Source of the DNA: Candidatus Zixiibacteriota bacterium
GTDB lineage: Bacteria; Zixibacteria; MSB-5A5; GN15; FEB-12
Direction of reading: 5' to 3'
Length of the DNA: 5,766 nucleotides
NCBI GenBank assembly: GCA_003641415.1
Contig: QNAG01000183.1
Location: 1 to 5,766 of the forward strand
In this document: positions 1 through 5,766 of the stretch, piece by piece
How the letters are laid out: each line of letters starts with the position of its first letter
How positions within the stretch are numbered: the stretch's first letter is position 1
Notes under the pieces: generated by a model
The model's input: the letters and a program-made list of their open reading frames with translations, nothing else
Database searches by the model: none
What the model was told of the DNA's origin: nothing
Translations under genes and position numbers: made by a program

Positions 1-462
1 GTGGCTGGGCTTTCTGGCATTTTCGATTATGAAAAAATAATAGCCCCCTATATGGCTGACCGAATATCGGTGGAATATGATAACCCGCGCCAATGTATCT
101 TTGACAGTAACATTGTCCTAACAGCGTCCGGTACGGCTACCCTTGAAGCCGGAATTATTGGTCGCCCTATGGTGGTAGTATACGAAACAGGATTTGTAAC
201 CTACCAGATCGCCCGATGGTTGATCGCACTTGACAAAATCGCTCTGGTCAACTTGGTTGTGGGGGAGAAATTGGTGCCAGAGTTGATTCAAAACAAAGCC
301 TCTTCGGAACAAATTGCTAAGGAACTCACAAAGTTCATGGACGACAAAAACCTCTATGAATCTGTAACAGAGCAACTGCACTCCGTGCCGGGAATGTTGG
401 GAGGAACAGGGGCATCGGCTCGTGCTGCTCGCTTTATTCTCGAACATCTTGAGGGGGTGTAA
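1..462 (+). CDS. lpxB: Lipid-A-disaccharide synthase, C-terminal part (5' truncated)
   Basis: LpxB is a GT-B fold glycosyltransferase (family GT19) at the inner membrane. It joins UDP-2,3-diacylglucosamine and lipid X into the lipid A disaccharide. Only the last 153 residues are present of a protein usually about 370-390 long, so the GTG at position 1 is most likely an internal Val codon rather than a start. Visible family motifs are ASGTATLE (residues 42-49), the PMVVVY strand (56-61), TYQIARWLI (67-75), the ALVNLVVG segment (81-88, usually a variant of LPNLLAG, with the Asn kept) and VPELIQ (92-97). The tail LGGTGASARAA matches the usual 'GGPGAS.RAA' ending. An oddity is YET at 61-63, where a basic residue normally follows the Tyr. 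The TAA stop lies three bases before waaA, in the same reading frame. Family assignment is secure; the N-terminal half cannot be judged. Confidence 0.93.
   Translation: MAGLSGIFDYEKIIAPYMADRISVEYDNPRQCIFDSNIVLTASGTATLEAGIIGRPMVVVYETGFVTYQIARWLIALDKIALVNLVVGEKLVPELIQNKASSEQIAKELTKFMDDKNLYESVTEQLHSVPGMLGGTGASARAARFILEHLEGV
451..457 (+). promoter_or_regulatory. Ribosome binding site for waaA
   Basis: The purine-rich GAGGGGG lies within the last codons of lpxB, 8 nt upstream of the TTG at 466. It supports that TTG as the waaA start. No ATG occurs in this frame before codon 80, and the nearby GTG at 457 is followed at once by the TAA stop. Confidence 0.6.
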
Positions 463-465
463 GAG

Positions 466-1716
466 TTGCTCTTGCTGTATCGCCTGCTCACCTCATTGAT
501 CTACGCTTTTGTGTTTCCTGTGATTCGGCTGAAAGCCGCATGCGGAAATATCAAGTGGCAACAACGACTAGGGCTAATCCCGAATGATCAACTATGTGAT
601 ATTTGGCTCCATGCTTCATCGGTAGGAGAAGTGAAAGTTGTATCGTATCTGTTGCAATATTTAAGGGACAGAAGAACCGATCTACATTTGCGTCTTACAG
701 TGATGACTGAGGCCGGGTTCAAAATAGCGAAGCAACTTGAGATATCCGGCCTCGCTGTAGGGTATCTTCCTTTGGATTGTCGAGGGGCTGTGAAGAAAAC
801 TTTGAATGGGGTCAAACCGTCAATGATGGTGATCGCCGAAACAGAGATTTGGCCTAATCTCATTTTGGAGGCTGGCAGCCGGAACATCCCCGTTATTCTA
901 ATTAACGGTCGCATGTCGGAGAAGGCATTTGGGAAGTATCATCGTTTTTCTTCTGCTATGCACCGGCTACTGAGCTACTATGACAGATTCTTCTTCAAAA
1001 CGGAAGCAGACGCGAATCGTTTCAGACAACTCGGGGTTACTACTAAGCAATTAGTAATTACAGGCGATATGAAATTCGATGCTCCTCTGGTGCCACGTTC
1101 TAAAGGACGACGAGCTGAGGTCAGACATCGTTTGGGAGTGGACGACCGAGACTTTCTGGTTATCGCTGGTTCCACGAGGGAAGGAGAGGAAACTCTTCTG
1201 CTTAAGGCTTTGGCTGCTAAATTATCGTCTTCAGACGTTGATGTATCAGCAATTCGATTGATACTGGCACCCCGACATATTGAGCGTATCGACGATGTAA
1301 AGCAGGCGTGTGTTGATGCCGGAGTACACTATGCCGTTTATGGTCATCCTGATCGGAAGTCTCCTGTGATACTAATAGATCGCATGGGACTTTTGAATGA
1401 GTTATATTCAGTCGCAGATATTAGCTTCGTGGGAGGAACTCTAGTGAATATCGGTGGACACAACTTGCTGGAACCCGTCTGGGCTGGCACACCAGTACTC
1501 TTTGGTCCATACCTGAGCAATGTTACAGAAGCGGCGGAATACATTCTTGACCATGACTATGGTGCGCGAGTATCATCAGCACAGGAGTTGGCAGATATTA
1601 TTACTCAGTTCCAATCAGGTAAAATCGAGTTTGCGGTAAAAAGAGAAAATGATATAGCAGATTCGGCGACTGCCAAAGCGGGAGATTATATTCTGGGCAG
1701 GTTGAATAATGTTTGA
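466..1716 (+). CDS. waaA: 3-deoxy-D-manno-octulosonic acid (Kdo) transferase
   Basis: WaaA (KdtA, GT30) transfers Kdo from CMP-Kdo onto lipid IVA at the cytoplasmic face of the inner membrane. The 416-residue length is typical. Residues 2-20 form the N-terminal hydrophobic anchor. HASSVGE (49-55) carries Glu55, matching the catalytic Glu31 of Aquifex WaaA. AETEIWPN (124-131) carries Glu125, matching Aquifex Glu98. The C-terminal nucleotide-binding half shows VIAGSTREGEE (232-242), LAPRHIER (267-274) and GGTLVNIGGHNLLEP (323-337). The start is taken as TTG 466 because the frame has no early ATG, a good Shine-Dalgarno precedes it, and it retains the whole anchor; TTG 472 is possible. The gene sits between lpxB and lpxK, the steps before Kdo addition, and overlaps lpxK by 8 nt. 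Whether it adds one, two or more Kdo residues cannot be read from the sequence. Confidence 0.96.
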   Translation: MLLLYRLLTSLIYAFVFPVIRLKAACGNIKWQQRLGLIPNDQLCDIWLHASSVGEVKVVSYLLQYLRDRRTDLHLRLTVMTEAGFKIAKQLEISGLAVGYLPLDCRGAVKKTLNGVKPSMMVIAETEIWPNLILEAGSRNIPVILINGRMSEKAFGKYHRFSSAMHRLLSYYDRFFFKTEADANRFRQLGVTTKQLVITGDMKFDAPLVPRSKGRRAEVRHRLGVDDRDFLVIAGSTREGEETLLLKALAAKLSSSDVDVSAIRLILAPRHIERIDDVKQACVDAGVHYAVYGHPDRKSPVILIDRMGLLNELYSVADISFVGGTLVNIGGHNLLEPVWAGTPVLFGPYLSNVTEAAEYILDHDYGARVSSAQELADIITQFQSGKIEFAVKRENDIADSATAKAGDYILGRLNNV

Positions 1717-2794
1717 GCGTTTATGGAAAAAGTTCCTCAGGCATCAGCCATTATCGCTCTGGAGTATTCTGACACCGTTTATATGGATTATATCTGTGGG
1801 TTATCGCATCACCTCATGGTGCTACCGAGTGTGGCCCCGTACGGTAACACAAGCGAGTGTGCCTGTCATTTCGGTTGGCAATATCTCCGTCGGAGGAACC
1901 GGCAAAACTCCAGTTGTTAAATTGCTGGCGCGATTGTTTCTCGACGATGGATTTCGTGTAGGAATTGTCTCTTCCGGTTGGGAGCGTCAGTCTGACACAC
2001 CGATCATGGAACCGGGTTACAAGGTTTCGAAGTTAGCGGTTGAACTTACAGGCGACGAAGTTAAGCTGTTGGCTACACTTCTCCCCGAAGCAATCTTTTC
2101 AGTTGCTCGCTCCAAAGCTACTGCTGCTCGATGTTTGTCCGACAGTGGGGATGTTGATCTAATAATTGTTGATGATGGTTTTCAGCACTATCATCTTGCT
2201 CGTGATGTAGATATTGTTACTTATGACGCCGCGGTGAAACGCCGTAACCTGAAGGCTTTCCCATTAGGTATCCTTCGAGAACCATTGACTTCTCTGAAGC
2301 GAGCTGATGTCATATTAATCACTCGCACCAAGTTCGCCGAGGATATCACTCAATTGAGAAAAAAGCTCTCGTTGATACACTCTGGAGCCAAGATTTATAA
2401 TGCACAATTCTATGCTCCTGAGTTAGTTGGACGGGAACGTCGCTATCAGGTCAAATACATGAGTGATAAATCGGTCTTTCTTTTTGCCGGCATTGGAAAT
2501 TTTGAACCGCTTCGCAAACAGGTTGATGCTTTAGCCGGTGATCTCGATTGTGCTTTGGAATTATCAGACCACCAAGAATACTCAATGAAAGTACTTCAAC
2601 ATATCAAACGTCAGGCGGAAAAATACAACTCTGATATCATCGTTACTACCGGAAAGGATTGGGTAAAGTTGGGAAACTTTGATTTTGGTCGGGGAATATA
2701 CTATCTTGCTCAATCGGTTGATCTTGATCCAGGCGAGGAGAAATTTGCAGCTTCGTTGCAAAAAAAACTGAACCTTCAGAAGCGAAATGACTAA
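1709..2794 (+). CDS. lpxK: Tetraacyldisaccharide 4'-kinase
   Basis: LpxK uses ATP to phosphorylate the 4' position of the tetraacyl disaccharide made by LpxB, giving lipid IVA, the WaaA acceptor. At 361 residues it is of normal length. Residues 14-40 are hydrophobic/aromatic (PLSLW..TPFIWIISVGYR), as expected for the membrane-associated N-terminus. The P-loop GNISVGGTGKTP spans 57-68, with Lys66 and Thr67. Also present are GDE (115-117; Asp116 probably equals Aquifex Asp99), the Walker B-like IIVDDGFQH (152-160), FPLGILREP (184-192) and SDHQEY (286-291; His288 probably equals Aquifex His261). Three motifs depart from the usual form: SSGW for SRGY (88-91), GDEV for GDEP, and TTGKD for TTEKD (313-317). 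The ATG lies inside the end of waaA behind a weak AGG at 1699-1701, so coupled translation is likely. The key catalytic residues are kept, so it should be active. Confidence 0.94.
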   Translation: MFERLWKKFLRHQPLSLWSILTPFIWIISVGYRITSWCYRVWPRTVTQASVPVISVGNISVGGTGKTPVVKLLARLFLDDGFRVGIVSSGWERQSDTPIMEPGYKVSKLAVELTGDEVKLLATLLPEAIFSVARSKATAARCLSDSGDVDLIIVDDGFQHYHLARDVDIVTYDAAVKRRNLKAFPLGILREPLTSLKRADVILITRTKFAEDITQLRKKLSLIHSGAKIYNAQFYAPELVGRERRYQVKYMSDKSVFLFAGIGNFEPLRKQVDALAGDLDCALELSDHQEYSMKVLQHIKRQAEKYNSDIIVTTGKDWVKLGNFDFGRGIYYLAQSVDLDPGEEKFAASLQKKLNLQKRND

Positions 2795-2796
2795 TG
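2792..2796 (+). other. TAATG stop-start overlap, lpxK/nadB
   Basis: The lpxK stop TAA (2792-2794) shares its last base with the nadB ATG (2794-2796). Upstream there is only a weak AGAAG-type purine stretch around 2778-2784. Initiation of nadB therefore probably depends on ribosomes finishing lpxK, the classic arrangement for translational coupling. The overlap is seen directly; the coupling is inferred. Confidence 0.7.
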
Positions 2797-4398
2797 GAAC
2801 GACATTACGATTTTCTTGTTGTGGGTAGCGGCATTGCCGGGCTGTTCTATGCTCTGGAAATCATCAAGTTAGACCCCAAAGCACGTGTTGCGATTGTAAC
2901 CAAGAAGGCTGCCGAGAATACTAATACGAACCGGGCGCAGGGTGGCATAGCTGCTGTTCTGGGAGGAACAGACTCTTTCGATTCACATATTGAAGATACT
3001 CTTAAGGCGGGATGTGGACTTTGTAATAAAGAAGTTGTTAAAAAGATTGTGCAGGCAGCGCCGTCTGCAATTGCTGAGCTTGTGGCTTACGGTGTTAAAT
3101 TTACAAAAAAGGATGGCCAATACAGTCTTGCCCGCGAGGGAGGGCATTCTGCATCTCGTGTGGTTCGAGCCGCAGACCTGACAGGAAAAGAGATTGAACG
3201 TGCCCTGCTAACCGCCTGTCGTGAGAGTTCTCCCAGGATTGATTTTTTTCAAAACCACATCGTTCTCGATCTGATTGTCGGACAGTCCCAAAATCATAGA
3301 GTATGCTCAGGTGCCTATATATTTACAGAAAAGGAACGCGAGTTTGATGCCTTCTATGCTCCTGTAATAATGTTAGCGACTGGTGGACTGGGACAAGTTT
3401 ACTACCACACCAGCAATCCCAAGATTGCAACTGGTGATGGTGTAGCTATTGCTCATAGAGCAGGGGTATCAGTAGCCAATCTGGAATTTATTCAGTTTCA
3501 CCCTACAACATTATACAGCCCGGAACGATGGCCATTCCTCATCTCCGAGGCAGTACGTGGAGAAGGGGGCAGGTTGATGTCAATCGATGGTCGCTCTATA
3601 ATGGAGAACGCCCACGAGTTGAAAGATCTCGCTCCGCGTGACATTGTAGCCAGAGCAATTCACAAGGAGCTCAAAACAAGTGGTAAGGAATACGTACTAC
3701 TGGATATCAGCCATCGTGATGCAGATTTCATTAAGCAGAGATTTCCCAATATCTACAAGGTGTGTCGGCGACGGGGATTTGATATTACGAAACGCCCCAT
3801 ACCGGTCGTACCAGCGGCGCATTACTCTTGTGGAGGGGTGGTAGCTGGTATTGACGGAGAGACGGAGCTTAAGGGGTTGTATGTAGCTGGCGAAGTAGCG
3901 ATGACTGGTATGCATGGCGCAAACCGCCTGGCTTCGAATTCATTGCTGGAAGCGGTCGTAATGGCCAAACGCGCTGCGCAGGTCTCATGTGAATATGCGC
4001 GGAAAACTGATATGTCTACGATTGTACCTATCTATCATGGTCTGGCATCATCTCTTCATTATCCAAGCGAGAAAGTTTTACTGGCTCACAATCGTCGCCA
4101 ACTCAAGAGAGTCATGTCTGACTTTGTTGGTATTGTTCGCAATGAAGAACTTCTCATACTCGCCCTAGAAAAAGTAAAAAAAATCAAAACGAACATAGAG
4201 CACTACTACCTGGCAACTCCGGCCACATACGATATTATTGAATTGCGTAATATGGCCACTGTCTCCGAATTGATTATCCGCTCTGCACTCATGCGCAAAG
4301 AATCGCGTGGTTTGCAGTTCATTGAAAACTACCCTGATACCGATGACGCTTACCTTGGGAATACAGTTATACCCGGGGTATCAAACATGGAAGATTGA
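2794..4398 (+). CDS. nadB: L-aspartate oxidase
   Basis: NadB is a cytosolic FAD enzyme that oxidises L-aspartate to iminoaspartate, using oxygen or fumarate as acceptor. NadA (quinolinate synthase) then uses the product in de novo NAD synthesis. The 534-residue length is typical. The Rossmann FAD motif GSGIAG is at 11-16, followed by NTNRAQGGIAA (44-54). REGGHS (114-119) carries Glu115, equivalent to E. coli Glu121, which marks aspartate oxidase against succinate dehydrogenase flavoproteins. Active-site residues align with E. coli at a constant offset of 8: His236 (244), Arg282 in APRDIVARAI (290), His343 in AAHYSCGG (351) and Arg378 in GANRLASNSLLE (386). Thr259 is replaced by Ser251, a common variant. 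The C-terminal helical domain ends with ESRGLQF and NYPDTDD, as in the family. No nadA or nadC is visible here. Its 1-nt overlap with lpxK and 1-nt gap to guaA place it in the same operon. Confidence 0.97.
   Translation: MERHYDFLVVGSGIAGLFYALEIIKLDPKARVAIVTKKAAENTNTNRAQGGIAAVLGGTDSFDSHIEDTLKAGCGLCNKEVVKKIVQAAPSAIAELVAYGVKFTKKDGQYSLAREGGHSASRVVRAADLTGKEIERALLTACRESSPRIDFFQNHIVLDLIVGQSQNHRVCSGAYIFTEKEREFDAFYAPVIMLATGGLGQVYYHTSNPKIATGDGVAIAHRAGVSVANLEFIQFHPTTLYSPERWPFLISEAVRGEGGRLMSIDGRSIMENAHELKDLAPRDIVARAIHKELKTSGKEYVLLDISHRDADFIKQRFPNIYKVCRRRGFDITKRPIPVVPAAHYSCGGVVAGIDGETELKGLYVAGEVAMTGMHGANRLASNSLLEAVVMAKRAAQVSCEYARKTDMSTIVPIYHGLASSLHYPSEKVLLAHNRRQLKRVMSDFVGIVRNEELLILALEKVKKIKTNIEHYYLATPATYDIIELRNMATVSELIIRSALMRKESRGLQFIENYPDTDDAYLGNTVIPGVSNMED
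4389..4393 (+). promoter_or_regulatory. Ribosome binding site for guaA
   Basis: GGAAG, inside the last codons of nadB, lies 6 nt before the ATG at 4400. It favours that start over the in-frame ATG at 4418, which has no comparable purine stretch at the right distance. Confidence 0.6.
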
Positions 4399-4399
4399 A

Positions 4400-5766
4400 A
4401 TGGCTACCTATAATGAGATGATACTAATTCTGGATTTTGGATCGCAGTATACCCAACTAATCGCCCGTCGTGTGCGTGAAGCTAACGTCTACTGCGAAAT
4501 TGTTCCTTGTACAGCGGACCTCAACCAGTATCAGGAAGCAAACGTAAAAGGCTACATCCTCTCCGGCGGGCCATCATCTCTAAGTGACCCTGAAGCTCCT
4601 CGTATGCCGGCATCATTCTTCGAGTCGAATAAACCGATGCTTGGCATTTGCTACGGAATGCAGTTAATAGCTGACAGGTTTGGCGGAAGTCTGGCAGCAT
4701 CGCAGACCCGGGAATACGGCCGAGCCCATCTCAGTGTTGTTAACGACAGTACTCTCCTAGCTGGGATTCCGGCTCAATCGGAAGTCTGGATGTCGCATGG
4801 AGATTCAATTGTCGATATGCCTGAAGGATTTCATCAGATTGGAGCCACTGACTCTTTGCCGATGGCAGCCATAGGTAATCCTGATCGTCACTTCTATGGC
4901 CTGCAGTTTCACCCGGAAGTTCATCACACCCATGAAGGGAAGCACATCATTGAAAACTTCCTGTTTGATATCTGTGGAGTTAAGGGTAACTGGACAACGG
5001 AAACCTTTATTGAATTATCTATAGCCGCTATCAGGCAACAGGTGGATAACGGCAAGGTTATCCTTGGTATTTCTGGTGGAGTCGATTCTACTGTTGCAGC
5101 TATTCTGCTGTCGCGAGCCATTGGCCGAAAACTCCACGCCGTTTTCGTTGACAACGGCTTGTTGCGCAAGAATGAATTTGAGGATGTTATCTCAATGCTC
5201 CAGACACTGGATATCAATCTTCACCCTGTGGACGCTTCAAGTACTTTCTTAGCCCGCCTTGAGGGTGTGAGTGACCCGGAGAAAAAGCGTAAGATTATAG
5301 GTAATACCTTTATCGATATTTTCGAAGCTGAAGCCGGTAAAATTGGCGGAATCGAGTTTCTGGCTCAAGGTACGCTCTACCCCGATGTAATTGAATCCGT
5401 TTCTTTCAAAGGACCGTCAGCCACTATTAAGTCCCATCACAATGTAGGAGGACTTAAAGATCGTATGAAGCTGAAACTAGTAGAGCCACTAAGAGAGCTT
5501 TTCAAAGATGAAGTCCGAGCTACGGGAAGACTGCTTGGGCTGCCGGAGGATTTCATCGGGCGGCATCCATTCCCCGGTCCTGGCCTGGCGGTGCGTATTC
5601 TGGGTAATGTTACCAGCAAGCGGTGTGATCTTCTTCGAGAGGTAGATTTTATCTTTATTGAGGAGCTGCATAAGAACAATATCTATAACGACATCTGGCA
5701 AGCCTTTGCTGTTCTCCTGCCCATTAAAGCGGTAGGAGTTATGGGCGACGAACGGACTTACGAGCA
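4400..5766 (+). CDS. guaA: GMP synthase (glutamine-hydrolysing), 3' truncated
   Basis: GuaA converts XMP, ATP and glutamine to GMP, the last step of guanine nucleotide synthesis, in the cytosol. The frame is open from ATG 4400 to the window edge, giving 455 full codons. The family is about 510-525 residues, so roughly the last 55-70 are missing. The N-terminal class I glutamine amidotransferase starts with ILILDFGSQYTQLIARRVRE. It has the nucleophile Cys84 in LGICYGMQ (81-88) and the triad partners His171 and Glu173 in GLQFHPEVHHTHEG (167-180). The ATP pyrophosphatase domain has the PP-loop GISGGVDST (223-231), VDNGLLRKNE (250-259), QGTLYPDVIES (323-333) and IKSHHNVGGL (343-352). The dimerisation domain begins with GRHPFPGPGLAVRI (387-400) and reaches VGVMGDERTY. 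The ATG at 4400 follows a GGAAG; Met7 (4418) would still give a plausible N-terminus. No frameshift or missing catalytic residue is seen. It lies one base after nadB and is probably co-transcribed with it. Confidence 0.97.
   Translation, partial: MATYNEMILILDFGSQYTQLIARRVREANVYCEIVPCTADLNQYQEANVKGYILSGGPSSLSDPEAPRMPASFFESNKPMLGICYGMQLIADRFGGSLAASQTREYGRAHLSVVNDSTLLAGIPAQSEVWMSHGDSIVDMPEGFHQIGATDSLPMAAIGNPDRHFYGLQFHPEVHHTHEGKHIIENFLFDICGVKGNWTTETFIELSIAAIRQQVDNGKVILGISGGVDSTVAAILLSRAIGRKLHAVFVDNGLLRKNEFEDVISMLQTLDINLHPVDASSTFLARLEGVSDPEKKRKIIGNTFIDIFEAEAGKIGGIEFLAQGTLYPDVIESVSFKGPSATIKSHHNVGGLKDRMKLKLVEPLRELFKDEVRATGRLLGLPEDFIGRHPFPGPGLAVRILGNVTSKRCDLLREVDFIFIEELHKNNIYNDIWQAFAVLLPIKAVGVMGDERTYE

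Noticed and set aside
118..447. Antisense open frame opposite lpxB, and similar antisense frames opposite waaA, nadB and guaA.
   Set aside because: They lie wholly opposite well-recognised genes, show no recognisable domain, have low-complexity Ser/Arg-rich compositions typical of reverse-strand shadows, and lack convincing ribosome binding sites.
1041..1056. Perfect 6-bp inverted repeat TACTAA / TTAGTA around a GCAA loop inside waaA.
   Set aside because: It is short, AT-rich, mid-gene and without a following T-run, so it is not a convincing terminator or operator; expected by chance in a window of this size.
2760..2767. In-frame A AAA AAA slippery heptamer near the end of lpxK, whose -1 frame is the frame of nadB, suggesting a possible LpxK-NadB frameshift fusion.
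   Set aside because: The -1 frame meets TGA at 2788-2790, just before the nadB ATG, so no fusion results. I see no clear stimulatory hairpin or pseudoknot downstream. The A8 run is explained by two Lys codons.
3544..3546. Ser251 in NadB in place of the E. coli substrate-binding Thr259.
   Set aside because: Ser with the following EAVRGEG is common in NadB proteins such as that of Bacillus and keeps the hydroxyl, so it is not evidence of altered function.
4176..4183. A second A8 run inside nadB (codons GTA AAA AAA ATC), a possible slippage site.
   Set aside because: A -1 shift reaches TGA at about 4239, giving only a truncated C-terminus. The run encodes ordinary lysines in the helical domain, and nothing else supports programmed slippage.

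Overview
The window is one uninterrupted block of five plus-strand genes with essentially no intergenic DNA. In order they are the 3' part of lpxB, then waaA (kdtA), lpxK, nadB, and the 5' part of guaA, which runs off the right edge. The first three genes belong to lipid A/Kdo assembly of lipopolysaccharide, so the source is a diderm (Gram-negative) bacterium. The standard code fits, with TAA and TGA both used as stops. Base composition looks moderate and uniform by eye, with no sign of a transferred island. I cannot fix the phylum. The somewhat divergent motifs in LpxB and LpxK suggest something outside the Proteobacteria, perhaps an uncultured FCB-type lineage, but that is a weak inference.

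Layout: LpxB (1-462, 5' truncated) makes the lipid A disaccharide. LpxK (1709-2794) phosphorylates it at the 4' position to give lipid IVA. WaaA (466-1716), encoded between them, then adds Kdo. NadB (2794-4398) oxidises L-aspartate to iminoaspartate for de novo NAD synthesis. GuaA (4400-5766, 3' truncated) aminates XMP to GMP. The junctions are a 3-nt gap, an 8-nt overlap, a 1-nt TAATG overlap and a 1-nt gap, which points to one polycistronic, translationally coupled transcript. No promoter, terminator, RNA gene, repeat array or mobile element is visible. The operon's promoter should lie upstream of the window and its end downstream.

I found no sign of an undescribed system. All five genes belong to well-known housekeeping families. 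The points worth a second look are the unusual pathway mix in one operon, several departures from consensus motifs in LpxK and one in LpxB, and the waaA start at a TTG, in the same frame as lpxB and separated from it by a single stop codon.
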